A DNA stretch of 64,000 nucleotides from UBA10324 sp038326325 (GCA_038326325.1 JBBQJW010000007.1:1-64000), one strand, 5' to 3'. Positions 10,301 to 18,838 are shown, numbered from the stretch's first letter. Notes: generated by a model from the sequence alone, not told the origin. Translations and numbers: made by a program.

Positions 10301-10523
10301 AATTACAACCAGGTTGGGTATATGAAGGCATGCAATATGTTGGATTTCCCCCACCGGAACCTCCAGCAATGGATAAATCAATTGCACCATTATTAAATCC
10401 AAAACAAGTCACATTTGTTACAACGCCGGAAGTAGTAAATGGGCATTGCCCGGAACTTCTTTGAAAGAAGAAAAGCAAAACAAAAAGTGAAATAATTAAT
10501 CGGGAATGTAAAAGTTTTACCAT
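7353..10523 (-). CDS. large T9SS adhesin: SprB-like repeat interrupted by GEVED domain, Ig-like and PKD repeats, CHU_C terminus
   Basis: A 1056-residue exported protein. Residues 1-26 are a signal peptide. Residues 30-58 read as the first half of a SprB repeat (VTCFGFNNGAIDLSI); residues about 60-222 form a GEVED domain (RIWIDWNNDGDYADPGE, then YGECEEYNVMV); residues 226-268 are the second half of the SprB repeat (YLWSTGATTEDLSNL). Then come several Ig-like modules with the recurrent GATTFCQGGSVTLS motif, PKD-like modules including FTWNFGDGENSSSQN, and a C-terminal gliding-motility/CHU_C domain starting IPNAFTPNGDDMNDV, the type B signal for T9SS. A cell-surface adhesin or mobile gliding adhesin is likely. 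The gene holds over a dozen TGTWACA words. Confidence 0.88.
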   Translation of the reverse strand: MVKLLHSRLIISLFVLLFFFQRSSGQCPFTTSGVVTNVTCFGFNNGAIDLSIAGGSGGGNPTYCMPSYTQPGCNCPTTWDFINNFWTTLGSTNITNMNSGCNGFLPTNYHYFNAMTVTVNPGQVFGVHVQCATSGCGSTYSHGMRIWIDWNNDGDYADPGEDCYNTGSAGFQVFNGNITVPANTACGMKRMRVRSTYAGIPASNGYCTQFSYGECEEYNVMVGAPYTYLWSTGATTEDLSNLVAGTYIVTVSSGGTSAQDTFIVTEPPAFNLTIAASGATTFCQGDSVTLTASAASSYLWSTSSTVVSVIALISGVYSVTATSATGCTSAANAIVIVNPSPPTPNLTASGGTFFCTGGTVTLTSDAGANSVWQPGGTSGSTLSVNATGNYTATITDANGCSSTSTPISITVVAQPVATISPSGTTTFCQGGSVTLSAAYPIGILWSNGSTATSLTVNATGAFSYIVNLGNGCVDTSATTTVTVNPNPTPQITASGPISFCQGGSVTLSSNYNVGNLWSTGAISNTINVVASGTFSTTVTDANGCSGVSADVTVTVNPIPAAPIITPSGATTFCQGGIITLSSNYPSGNLWSTGVNTSSISVTTTGNYSVTYIDGNGCTSPSSNIQVTVNPVPTANIGAAPNAICLINSTTITYVGSGSAAATYNWSFGGGTASSGTGQGPYTVGFPVAGNYTVTLSVTELGCTSNVATTAVTVYAIPASTFTISDDTICSGETVTLNYTGSSSAFSTYNWNTGSGIISSGNGQGPVSILINAPGLNTVSLVVSENGCISPTTNHVVFVNPLPQININAQPHSACDSLTTTLITTTPGVSYLWSLSDGTTATTTSFQHFFPKGSYDVSLTVTDNNNCSATLTLPGYILVLPTPVAAFTYTPTTDSAIDLAGATIYFIDHSSNATSFTWNFGDGENSSSQNPYHTYMDTGRFAVTMYAMNELGCFDSSSAGHFIIRPNPDFFIPNAFTPNGDDMNDVFRVYGSRVAKAELNIFSRLGEKLYTIHSTDDSWDGTFLGLSLNTGVYVYSGIIQFDSGKKIKVKGDVTLIK

Positions 10524-10695
10524 CTACAAAATTTCAGAAGTTGAAAATAGGTGAAATTCTGAAAACCGCCAACGACAATCCGATGACAACTAAAATATTA
10601 TTACCTGTCCATCAATAAAGACTTCTGACAATAAAATGACTATTAACTCTATACTATCATATTATGAAGTTCGTTCTTAGCGAAACTATTTTCAC

Positions 10696-10782
10696 ATGCA
10701 CAGAAAAGAAACAATGAAAAACAAATTCAGAGGTATACTGGCGCGCATCATGCGAACATTGTATTTCTCTTTATTCTGGTAG
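10696..10782 (+). CDS. possible 28-residue cationic/hydrophobic micropeptide
   Basis: A short frame in the 277-bp gap between the adhesin and lutB. It encodes a Lys/Arg-rich start and a hydrophobic end (TLYFSLFW); an internal ATG at 10714 would give 22 residues. There is no supporting ribosome-binding site and nothing I recognise. The rest of the gap (10524-10800) shows no other feature. Confidence 0.12.
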   Translation: MHRKETMKNKFRGILARIMRTLYFSLFW

Positions 10783-10800
10783 CTTAACACTACCGTAACA

Positions 10801-12186
10801 TTATTCCGACCTACTCTTCTCTTTCCAGAGTTGGTTGAAAGATTTCTTCGCTATTATCGGCATCTCTCTCTTACCTCCCCAGGTATTTTTAAATAGCATT
10901 TTCATCATAAAATTTTTAATGCCTGCGCCCCCGGTATTCATTAATTTCCGATTGAGCATAGCGCGCTTCCAAACCATCCATCCGAATTTTTCGGAGCGAT
11001 TATAAAATCCGTCGTTCACCGCGTCGCGGCGGTTCATCACTAACAAATTATGCAGCTCAATTTTCATCGGACAAACTTCCGTACAGTTTCCACAGAGAGA
11101 AGAAGCGCCGCTCAGGTGTTTGAAATCTTCCATCCCCTTAAAGTGCGGAGTAATAACACTTCCGATGGGACCACTGTAAGTTGTCTGATAACTGAAGCCG
11201 CCAATATTTTTATAAACAGGACAAGCATTTAAACAAGCACCGCAACGAATGCAGTACAACGCTTGTCTTTGTTCAGCTTCAGCGAGCAAATTGGTTCTGC
11301 CGTTATCCATCAATATCACAATCATTTCTTCAGGACCGTCAATTTCACCTTCTTGTTTTGGTCCGGTTAATATTGAATTGTAAACTGTAATCTGCTGACC
11401 TGTGCCGAAAGTTGAAAGCAACGGAAGAAACAAATGCAAATCGTTAACTGATGGAATTACTTTTTCAATGCCAACTATTACAATATGAATTTTCGGAAAT
11501 GTAACAGTCAGCCGAGCGTTGCCTTCATTTTCAAGAACCAATACTCCACCAACATCAGGAAGAATAAAATTTGCGCCCGTAATTCCAATATCTGCTTTCG
11601 TATATTTTTCGCGCAAAATTTTTCGCGCCACCATTGTTAGTTGCTCAGGCGTGCTATCGAGTGGCGTACCGTGATGTTCGTGAAAAACTTTCGCCACATC
11701 TTCTTTCGACTTGTGCATGGCAGGTGTAACAATGTGAAACGGCGGCTGCTTATCCATCTGCTGTATGTATTCGCCTAAATCTGTTTCCACCGATTCAACG
11801 CCCATTTTCTCTAAGAAACTATTGAGGTGAACTTCTTCGGTGGTCATTGATTTCGATTTCACAATACTTTTTGCTTCCACGCGATTTATTACTGATGCAA
11901 TTTCTGCCAATGCTTCGTCCGCTGTTTCAGCCCACACGACTTTGCCTCCCCGTTTCGTAAAGTTTGATTCGAACTCCAATAAATATTTGTCGAGCGCTTC
12001 CATCGCTTTCCACTTCAGATTTTTGGCGCGCATTTTCGCGCTCTCAATATCTTCGTACTGCAATTTTCCTTTCACCACTGTATCGGCGTACTTACCGATA
12101 TTCCAACTGAGTTTGCGGTGCATCTCTTTGTCGAATGCAGTTTCTTTCACTGCTTCTTTAAAAGAATCGAAAGTGGTTTCTGACAT
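10801..12186 (-). CDS. lutB: LutB-type lactate utilization iron-sulfur protein
   Basis: A 461-residue protein of the LutB/YkgF family, the iron-sulfur subunit of the LutABC L-lactate oxidation complex. Residues about 60-290 are the LUD domain. Two ferredoxin-type clusters follow: CIRCGACLNACP and CGNCTEVCP, ligating two [4Fe-4S] centres. The C-terminal region (about 80 residues) is the usual Lut extension. lutA and lutC are not adjacent here, although they normally form one operon. The neighbours are a surface adhesin and a GT39-like gene, so partners must be encoded elsewhere or the complex is incomplete. Confidence 0.9.
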   Translation of the reverse strand: MSETTFDSFKEAVKETAFDKEMHRKLSWNIGKYADTVVKGKLQYEDIESAKMRAKNLKWKAMEALDKYLLEFESNFTKRGGKVVWAETADEALAEIASVINRVEAKSIVKSKSMTTEEVHLNSFLEKMGVESVETDLGEYIQQMDKQPPFHIVTPAMHKSKEDVAKVFHEHHGTPLDSTPEQLTMVARKILREKYTKADIGITGANFILPDVGGVLVLENEGNARLTVTFPKIHIVIVGIEKVIPSVNDLHLFLPLLSTFGTGQQITVYNSILTGPKQEGEIDGPEEMIVILMDNGRTNLLAEAEQRQALYCIRCGACLNACPVYKNIGGFSYQTTYSGPIGSVITPHFKGMEDFKHLSGASSLCGNCTEVCPMKIELHNLLVMNRRDAVNDGFYNRSEKFGWMVWKRAMLNRKLMNTGGAGIKNFMMKMLFKNTWGGKREMPIIAKKSFNQLWKEKSRSE

Positions 12187-12273
12187 TAAGATTTATTTGT
12201 GTGCGGTGAATTTAAGATTGAATGATGGAAGATTGAAAAATTGTTATGAAGGGATTTTGTAAATGATTGAATT

Positions 12274-13707
12274 TTAATTTTTCGAAAGAATAAAATATCC
12301 TCCTTCTGTTTGACTGTGAAGTTTTGTATCAGGCAGAAAATATCGATTCAGTAAAGAATCAACTTTGCCTACTAACACATCTCCGTTTTCGAAATCAACT
12401 TTATTTATTGTTGAACCATTGATCTGGTTAAAATTTGTATGATACCAGGTTAGGTACAGAAAAAAATCCTGTTCGTTATTTGAGTTGTACCAATAAACAT
12501 TTTTCGAATTTGAAATTAATTGTTTGTTGTTTCTAAGTAATTGCCCTCTGTTTGTTGGAATTGTATTGAGCGAAATAAAATTTCTTATAACAGAAAAAGC
12601 GATCAATGAATATATTAAAAGAAAAACCGGTTTCAAATTCAATCTCGCCAATTGAATAATTGTAAAGACCGAACAACAAGGAATAATCATGGCGACATAC
12701 CATTCTGCTTTCGCCTTTGCGATGGAGAGTGTAACTGCAATGGAAAAAATTATTAATAACGATAACAGACTAATATGAAAATCAGGATTCTCGTTTTGAA
12801 AATGCTTTTTAAATGTTGCTGCGATGAAAAGAATAATGGAAAGAAAAAATAAGTAGCTCCATAAATTAAATCTTACATCGAGCGATTCAAAAATAAACCA
12901 GCGACTATTTGAGTAGATGTATTTTGTCTTTTCATCAATAGTTATCCTTCCTAAAATATCCATCGAAAACATCTTACTCAGGAAACCAGTATCACCATAA
13001 ATATAAATTGCAACTACCCAGCAGCCAATCAGAAACGAAAAAGATAAAATCGCAAACCAGAAATATTTATCTTGAAGAAATGTTCCGATTTTTTTTCGCA
13101 ACACGGCATAAATTAAAAATGCAGGAAGAAAAAATAATCCTGCTATGCCTTTTGTCAGAAATGCAAGAGCGGTAAATGCAGCGGCTGAAATAATTGCTTT
13201 TCTTTTATTGAAATCGATGTAATGCGAGTAGTGATACAGAGAAATCATTTGAAAACAAACAAGCATTCCATCGGTGTCGCCGGTTCTGCCGATGTGCCAT
13301 CCGATAATCCCTTTTACACCCATTAGCACAAGGCTCGATAGGAGCGCAACAACTTCAGGCTGGTAAAGACAAACCCAGAGAAAAAAGAAAATAAAAAGAA
13401 CAACCGCGCAAATGGCTGATGGAAATCGTAATGCAAATTCGTTTATACCAAATAATTTATAGCTCACGGCAATTGCCCAAACGGCCATTGGAGGCTTGTA
13501 AACTGTTGGATCAATTTGCTCAAGAAAATAATAATTGAGAAAATCAGAATGCTGTAACATCTGGTAGGCAATCATTCCATAACGGCTCTCGTCCCATTCA
13601 TACAGCGAATGTTTTCCCAGCTTCCAGAAACTGAGGAAGGCAGCTAAAAAGATTACAAGGCAGAGGAAATATTTTTTTCGCAATAAATTTTTTCTTATGT
13701 GTGGCAA
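12274..13707 (-). CDS. GT39/ArnT-like dolichyl-phosphate-mannose-type glycosyltransferase
   Basis: A 477-residue polytopic inner-membrane protein with about ten hydrophobic segments. The first periplasmic loop has the WDESRYG motif, where the Asp-Glu pair is catalytic in ArnT/PMT enzymes, followed by YKPPMAVW, the second conserved loop. GWHIGRTGDTDGM is also typical. The family moves a sugar from a polyprenyl-phosphate donor to lipid A or another envelope acceptor. It fits with the envelope genes nearby (kdsD, manC). The donor and acceptor cannot be told. Confidence 0.85.
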   Translation of the reverse strand: MPHIRKNLLRKKYFLCLVIFLAAFLSFWKLGKHSLYEWDESRYGMIAYQMLQHSDFLNYYFLEQIDPTVYKPPMAVWAIAVSYKLFGINEFALRFPSAICAVVLFIFFFLWVCLYQPEVVALLSSLVLMGVKGIIGWHIGRTGDTDGMLVCFQMISLYHYSHYIDFNKRKAIISAAAFTALAFLTKGIAGLFFLPAFLIYAVLRKKIGTFLQDKYFWFAILSFSFLIGCWVVAIYIYGDTGFLSKMFSMDILGRITIDEKTKYIYSNSRWFIFESLDVRFNLWSYLFFLSIILFIAATFKKHFQNENPDFHISLLSLLIIFSIAVTLSIAKAKAEWYVAMIIPCCSVFTIIQLARLNLKPVFLLIYSLIAFSVIRNFISLNTIPTNRGQLLRNNKQLISNSKNVYWYNSNNEQDFFLYLTWYHTNFNQINGSTINKVDFENGDVLVGKVDSLLNRYFLPDTKLHSQTEGGYFILSKN

Positions 13708-13750
13708 TATAATAAAACTAAAAATCGAAATCAGCTGTAACAGTCAAAAA

Positions 13751-14137
13751 CTATTTCTTCTTTTTGATACTCAATTCCTCCGCAGGATTCCAGAATAATT
13801 TTTCGAAGTTTTTTATTTTATCGTCTTCAATTTCTACTCCTTCGGCCGATAATAATTCTTCCATTAATGTAGGACTGGCGAAATGTTTTTTTCCAGTGAG
13901 CAATCCGTTTCGGTTTACTACTCGGTGTGCAGGTATAGGGGGCACTAATATGTGACTTGAATTCATTGCCCAGCCAACAGTGCGGGCGCTTAATCCTGTT
14001 CCTAAATAAGTGGCAATAGCTCCATAACTTGTGGCACGACCACGCGGAATTTTTCTGACAACAGCAAACACACGCTCAAAAAAATTTGTCTTGTCAAATT
14101 TTTCTGATTTATGTTTTCGAAGCGAAGGGGGAAGCAT
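13751..14137 (-). CDS. alkyltransferase-like protein (MGMT family, no catalytic Cys)
   Basis: A 128-residue protein with the DNA-binding domain of O6-methylguanine methyltransferase: IPRGRATSYGAIA, the helix-turn-helix with the Arg finger ARTVGWAM, and the active-site loop. That loop reads IPAHRVVN, with Ala where methyltransferases have Cys (PCHRV). Such ATL proteins bind O6-alkylguanine, flip it and hand the lesion to nucleotide excision repair instead of repairing it. The Tyr at the start of the helix and the Arg finger are kept. It sits downstream of recQ on the same strand, beyond a repeat-rich gap. Confidence 0.85.
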   Translation of the reverse strand: MLPPSLRKHKSEKFDKTNFFERVFAVVRKIPRGRATSYGAIATYLGTGLSARTVGWAMNSSHILVPPIPAHRVVNRNGLLTGKKHFASPTLMEELLSAEGVEIEDDKIKNFEKLFWNPAEELSIKKKK

Positions 14138-14148
14138 TTGAGGAGTGA

Positions 14149-14178
14149 AAAGTGAAAAACTAAAAGTGAAAAATTAAA
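14149..14178. repeat. AGTGAAAA-family intergenic repeat, copy 1
   Basis: A 30-bp stretch identical to 48732-48761 and built from AGTGAAAA units (AGTGAAAAACTAAAAGTG and so on). Its last 14 bp (14165-14178) are the exact reverse complement of 14318-14331, so the pair could fold across the gap between recQ and the ATL gene. Confidence 0.7.
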
Positions 14179-14212
14179 GCACTCAAGTTTTATTTTTCTG
14201 AATAAAAAATTT

Positions 14213-14237
14213 ACCACAGAGACGCAGAGGCGCAAGG
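14213..14237. repeat. CACAGAGACGCAGAGG-type short dispersed repeat
   Basis: ACCACAGAGACGCAGAGGCG and the next five bases lie in the recQ-ATL gap. Words of this form occur between genes in many unrelated bacterial genomes. A related word, read on the other strand, is at 24673-24691. Confidence 0.5.
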
Positions 14238-14301
14238 ATTTTGAATTTATTATTTTCAATTAGCAAATTATGCCAAAAGCAAACTGCAACAGTGAAAAGA
14301 A

Positions 14302-14331
14302 TTTTTCACTTTTCACTTTTAATTTTTCACT
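14302..14331. repeat. AGTGAAAA-family intergenic repeat, inverted copy 2
   Basis: TTTTTCACTTTTCACTTTTA plus ten further bases, opposite in orientation to the copy at 14149-14178. It sits immediately downstream of the recQ stop and could pair with the first copy, perhaps ending transcription. Confidence 0.6.
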
Positions 14332-14336
14332 GCTCT

Positions 14337-16553
14337 CTAATTCCCCATGTCACTCAAAAATTTCAATCGCATAAGTTTAACTTCTTCGTGCGTGAAATTT
14401 TCTTCGCCTAATTCTTCCATTGCAGCATCTAAAGAATCGCTATCAGCAGAGCGGAAATAATCTATCACATCTTGCTGACGGTCGTCTTCCATAATGTCGT
14501 TGATGTAATAATTCAAGTTCAGTTTTGTTCCTGAGAGTACAATAGTTTCCAATTCTTCCAGCAACTCAACTAATTTCAATCCCTTACCGCGGGCAATCTG
14601 GTCGAGCGGAATTTTTTTATCAATATTCTGAATGAAGAAAATTTTGTTGGCGCTTTTGTTCACCACCGATTTCACCACCACATCACTTGGCTTATCAATA
14701 TCATTATCTTCAACATACTGTTCAATCATTTCAATAAACTGTTCGCCGTAGCGCTCAGCTTTTCCCTTGCTCACTCCGCTAATATTGGCCAACTCTTCCA
14801 TGGTAGTTGGATATTGAGTTGCCATATCAATGAGCGATGGTTCCTGGAAAATTACAAAGTGTGGAAGGTTGTGCTCCTTCGCAACGGTCTTTGTTAAATC
14901 CTTCAGCATTTTAAATAATGTCGGGTCAAGCGAAGTAGCAGTTGCTCCACCTTCATCATCGCCTGTTGCTTCCAGTCCGTCGAAATCATGATTGAGCGAA
15001 ACCATGATTTTCACCGGCTTCTTTAAAAATGCTTTTCCTTTTTCGCTCAGCATTATCACTCCATAATTCTCAATGTCTTTCGTAATAAAATTATTGATGA
15101 GTGCTTGCCGAACAATGCTGTTCCAGAAATGGTCGTCCTTTTCTTTTCCAATACCAAACACTTTTAATTTATCATGCTTGTAGTTGGCAACCTCCTGATT
15201 TTTTGCGCCGATTAAAATATTTACGATATAAGGAATAGTGAAACTCTCTTTAATTCCTTTTACTGCTTCGAGCACCGCACTCATAAATTGTGTTCCGTCA
15301 ATCTGCTCCTTGGGATGCAGACAGTTGTCGCAGTTTTTACAATTTGCATCGGGTAATTCCTCCCCGAAATAATGCAGAATAAATTTCCGACGACATACCG
15401 AAGTTTCAGCATAGGCCATTGTTTCCACTAACAAGTGTCCACCAAATTCGCGCTCCGAACTTCCCTTGTCGCGCATAAATTTTTCTAACTTCTGAATATC
15501 ATTGTAGTTATAGTAGGCGATGCAATTTCCTTCTAATCCATCACGACCGGCACGACCGGTTTCCTGATAATAATTTTCAATGCTTTTCGGAATATTATAG
15601 TGTAACACAAAGCGCACATCGGGTTTATCTATCCCCATTCCGAAAGCAATAGTGGCGACAATAACATGAATATCTTCATTTATAAATTGGTCTTGCCGTT
15701 GCGCTCTAAGAGGCGCTTCCAGGCCTGCATGATATGCAACAGCTAAAATTCCATTTACCTGAAGTGTCTCAGCAATTTCTTCTGTTGATTTTCTACTCAG
15801 AGTATAAATGATTCCCGACTTGCCTTCATTCTGCTTGATGAACTTAATAATGTTTTTCATCACCGAATCTTTCGCACCCTTCGGGCGAACTTCATAATAT
15901 AAATTCGGACGGTTGAAAGAACTGATAAAAATATTCGGGTCTTCCATTCCCATTGTTTTCACAATATCCAACTGTACTTTAGGAGTTGCTGTTGCAGTTA
16001 AAGCAATGATTGGAATTTTATGGTCAATGGCTTCCACCACCGATTTTATTTTTCTGTAATCAGGACGGAAATCATGGCCCCATTCTGAAATACAGTGAGC
16101 TTCGTCAACTGCGATGAAAGAAATATTTATCTCTTGGAAAAATTTAATATTAATATCCTTCCCCAAAGTTTCAGGAGCCACATACAACATTTTTGTTTTG
16201 CCGTCTGTGATATCCTGTTTCACCTGCTTTGCTTGAATTTTTGTAAGCGAAGAGTTTAGAAAGTGCGCAACATTATCGCGATCGCTGTACGAACGAATCT
16301 GGTCAACCTGATTTTTCATCAGCGCGATAAGCGGAGAAATAATTATCGCGGTTCCCTCACTCATGAGCGCGGGCAACTGATAGCACAATGATTTACCACC
16401 ACCTGTAGGCATAATCACGAAAGTGTCTTTGCCATCTAGCAGACTGTGAATTATTTTTTCCTGATTGCCTTTGAATTTGCTGAAACCAAAATGTTGTTTC
16501 AGTGCTTTTTGTAAATCAACTTTTTCTGCCACTGGACTTCCTGTATTTTTCAT
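14337..16553 (-). CDS. recQ: ATP-dependent DNA helicase RecQ
   Basis: A 738-residue superfamily 2 helicase, 3'-5' on DNA, acting in recombination repair. Walker A is MPTGGGKS near residue 50; the DEAH box is in VDEAHCISEWGHDF with the aromatic-rich loop; motif VI is YYQETGRAGRDG. The RecQ-C zinc site is seen as CRRKFIL, then CKNCDNC. A winged-helix region and an HRDC domain (about residues 540-630) follow, and a further 100 residues rich in acidic groups form a C-terminal extension. It is divergent from kdsD. Confidence 0.96.
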   Translation of the reverse strand: MKNTGSPVAEKVDLQKALKQHFGFSKFKGNQEKIIHSLLDGKDTFVIMPTGGGKSLCYQLPALMSEGTAIIISPLIALMKNQVDQIRSYSDRDNVAHFLNSSLTKIQAKQVKQDITDGKTKMLYVAPETLGKDINIKFFQEINISFIAVDEAHCISEWGHDFRPDYRKIKSVVEAIDHKIPIIALTATATPKVQLDIVKTMGMEDPNIFISSFNRPNLYYEVRPKGAKDSVMKNIIKFIKQNEGKSGIIYTLSRKSTEEIAETLQVNGILAVAYHAGLEAPLRAQRQDQFINEDIHVIVATIAFGMGIDKPDVRFVLHYNIPKSIENYYQETGRAGRDGLEGNCIAYYNYNDIQKLEKFMRDKGSSEREFGGHLLVETMAYAETSVCRRKFILHYFGEELPDANCKNCDNCLHPKEQIDGTQFMSAVLEAVKGIKESFTIPYIVNILIGAKNQEVANYKHDKLKVFGIGKEKDDHFWNSIVRQALINNFITKDIENYGVIMLSEKGKAFLKKPVKIMVSLNHDFDGLEATGDDEGGATATSLDPTLFKMLKDLTKTVAKEHNLPHFVIFQEPSLIDMATQYPTTMEELANISGVSKGKAERYGEQFIEMIEQYVEDNDIDKPSDVVVKSVVNKSANKIFFIQNIDKKIPLDQIARGKGLKLVELLEELETIVLSGTKLNLNYYINDIMEDDRQQDVIDYFRSADSDSLDAAMEELGEENFTHEEVKLMRLKFLSDMGN

Positions 16554-16724
16554 TTATATTTTTTTACCCCCCTATTTACCCCACCCCCAAAGTAATACAT
16601 AAAAAATTATAGTTAAATATTTTTTTACGATGTCATCTAATCTTATTGTTACTTCATGTAATAATTAATTCTTCAACCCTTCGTTCGTGCCCTTAATTTT
16701 TACTTTTACAACCAACAAAAAATT

Positions 16725-17702
16725 TTGAAGTTGCAATTGACTGACAAAAAAATTATTGAATCGGCTCGTCGCACCCTTACAATTGAAGCTGATGCTGTAA
16801 GTAAGCTTAGCAAATATGTGAATCAGGATTTTATTCTCGCAGTAAAAAAGATTTTTTCTTCGAAAGGAAGAGTGGTTGTAACCGGTATTGGTAAGAGCGC
16901 CATTATTGCGCAGAAAATTGTCGCCACTTTTAATTCTACGGGAACACCTGCATTATATATGCACGCTGCCGATGCCATTCACGGTGATTTGGGAATGATT
17001 CAGAAAGCCGACAGCGTCATTTGCATTTCTAAAAGTGGTGAAAGTGCTGAGATAAAAGTTTTAATTCCATTTCTCAAGCATTCCGGAAATTTTTTAATTG
17101 GAATAGTTGGAAATGAAAAATCGTTTCTCACAAAAAGTGCCGATGCAGTTTTAAATACTACTGTAGAAAAAGAAGCATGTTCAAATAATCTTGCACCGAC
17201 TGCCAGCACCACTGCGCAATTAGCAATGGGTGACGCGATTGCTGTTTGCCTTCAGGAAATGCGTGGATTTGATTCAAAAGATTTTGCGCGTGTTCATCCC
17301 GGTGGCGCGTTGGGAAAAAAATTGTATTTGAAAGTTGAAGACCTTTCAGCTAATCACACAAAACCTTCGGTGAACGAAAATGATGCTATCAGTAAAGTGA
17401 TTGTATCAATGACAGGTGGAAGATTGGGAGCAACTGCAGTTTTAGATTCGAAAGGAAAACTGAAAGGAATAATAACTGATGGAGATTTGAGACGGATGAT
17501 GGAAAAAAATGCTGACTACAGTAAACTGAAAGCATCGCAAATCATGAGTAAAAATCCGAAGGTTATTCAGCAGGAAGAGTTAGCAGTGAATGCTTTACAA
17601 TTGATGCGCGAGTGTAACATCACGCAAATAATTGTGATGAAAAAACAACAATACGCGGGCATGATGCATGTGCATGATTTGCTGCGCGAAGGACTTTTGT
17701 AA
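16725..17702 (+). CDS. kdsD: arabinose-5-phosphate isomerase (KdsD/KpsF/GutQ)
   Basis: Interconverts ribulose-5-phosphate and arabinose-5-phosphate, the first step to Kdo of lipopolysaccharide. It has 325 residues: an SIS domain (about 30-180) with VTGIGKSAIIAQKI and ISKSGESAEI, then two CBS domains (about 205-325). The start is a TTG at 16725, the first codon giving the usual LTDKKIIESARR N-terminus; no ATG lies nearby in frame. manC follows 53 bp later, which suggests a sugar-precursor cluster for the envelope. The recQ gene is divergent on the other side. Confidence 0.93.
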   Translation: MKLQLTDKKIIESARRTLTIEADAVSKLSKYVNQDFILAVKKIFSSKGRVVVTGIGKSAIIAQKIVATFNSTGTPALYMHAADAIHGDLGMIQKADSVICISKSGESAEIKVLIPFLKHSGNFLIGIVGNEKSFLTKSADAVLNTTVEKEACSNNLAPTASTTAQLAMGDAIAVCLQEMRGFDSKDFARVHPGGALGKKLYLKVEDLSANHTKPSVNENDAISKVIVSMTGGRLGATAVLDSKGKLKGIITDGDLRRMMEKNADYSKLKASQIMSKNPKVIQQEELAVNALQLMRECNITQIIVMKKQQYAGMMHVHDLLREGLL

Positions 17703-17708
17703 ATTAGA

Positions 17709-17737
17709 TTTGAATTCAGTTTATATTTTTTTCTTTG
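17709..17737 (+). promoter_or_regulatory. weak Bacteroidota-type promoter before manC
   Basis: TTTG, 17 bp, then TTTCTTTG, 19 bp before the manC start. The -7 box lacks the TA of the consensus. The sequence TTTCTTTGCAC is also found before ppiD on the other strand. Confidence 0.25.
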
Positions 17738-17755
17738 CACCCGGAAAACAAATAG

Positions 17756-18838
17756 ATGCCTACACACGATTATGTGTTAATCATGGCAGGTGGAATCGGA
17801 AGTCGCTTCTGGCCCCTGAGTAAGAATAAAAAACCCAAGCAGTTTTTGGATGTGCTCGGCACAGGCAAAACTTTGCTGCAACAGACATTCGAGCGGTTTG
17901 AAGAAGTGGTTCCATCGGAAAATATTTTTGTAGTAACCAACGATGCGTACAAAGATTTTGTCACAGAGCAACTACCGAAATTAAAATCAACCAATATTCT
18001 TTTAGAACCGGCACGAAAAAATACGGCTCCGTGTGTTGCGTATGCGGCACATAAAATTTCTGCTCTTCATAGCACTGCCAATTTAATTGTTGCTCCATCA
18101 GACCACATTATTCTGAACGAAAAAATGTTTGGTGAAGTAATGGACAAAGCAAAATCCATTGCCTCGCACAAAGATGTTTTGCTCACATTGGGCATTATGC
18201 CCACCCGCCCTGATACCGGTTACGGATACATTCAGTTCATTGAAGGCACAGAAGAGAATGGAGCACATAAAGTGAAAACCTTTGTAGAAAAACCGACTCT
18301 TGAAATTGCAAAAACATTTTACCAGAGCGGTGATTTTTTATGGAACTCCGGAATATTTATTGGCAATGTAAAATCGTGGTTGCGCGCTTTTCAATTGTAT
18401 CAGCCGGAACTGTTCGATATTTTTCAGCGCGGAAAGACTTATTACAACACAAAAAAGGAAAAAGAATTTATCAATAAAGTTTACACGCTGTGTCAGAATG
18501 TTTCCATTGACATTGGTTTGATGGAGAAAGCGAAAAATGTGCTGGTGCTGCCTGCGAAATTCGGATGGAGCGATTTGGGAACCTGGGCTTCGCTTTACAA
18601 TCTTCATCAGAAAGATTACATGGGCAATGCAGTGAGCGGAAAAAATGTCGTCGTGTTCGACACCAACAATTGCATGGTGATGGTGCAAGACAATAAATTA
18701 GTAGTGTTACAGGGACTCGAAGATTTTATTGTTGTTGACTCCGATGATGTGTTGCTCATAAGCCCGAAGGACAGAGAGCAGGAAATAAAACAAATTGTCG
18801 CCGATATAAAACGGCAGAAGGGAGATAAGTATTTGTAA
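17756..18838 (+). CDS. manC: mannose-1-phosphate guanylyltransferase
   Basis: Makes GDP-mannose from GTP and mannose-1-phosphate for surface polysaccharides. The 360-residue protein begins with the nucleotidyltransferase signature LIMAGGIGSRFWPLSK (Gly-rich loop and Arg) and has the FVEKPTLE and LWNSGIFIG segments of the family. The length corresponds to the transferase domain plus a left-handed beta helix; the phosphomannose isomerase domain of bifunctional ManC enzymes is absent. It lies after kdsD on the same strand. Confidence 0.94.
   Translation: MPTHDYVLIMAGGIGSRFWPLSKNKKPKQFLDVLGTGKTLLQQTFERFEEVVPSENIFVVTNDAYKDFVTEQLPKLKSTNILLEPARKNTAPCVAYAAHKISALHSTANLIVAPSDHIILNEKMFGEVMDKAKSIASHKDVLLTLGIMPTRPDTGYGYIQFIEGTEENGAHKVKTFVEKPTLEIAKTFYQSGDFLWNSGIFIGNVKSWLRAFQLYQPELFDIFQRGKTYYNTKKEKEFINKVYTLCQNVSIDIGLMEKAKNVLVLPAKFGWSDLGTWASLYNLHQKDYMGNAVSGKNVVVFDTNNCMVMVQDNKLVVLQGLEDFIVVDSDDVLLISPKDREQEIKQIVADIKRQKGDKYL

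Noticed and set aside
14002..14259. An 85-residue frame across the ATL gene and the AGTGAAAA repeats
   Set aside because: Low-complexity Phe/Leu/Ser content comes from the repeats; it overlaps a real gene on the same strand.
18338..18688. A 116-residue antisense reading frame over manC
   Set aside because: It is the complement of a well-supported gene and has no recognisable protein features.
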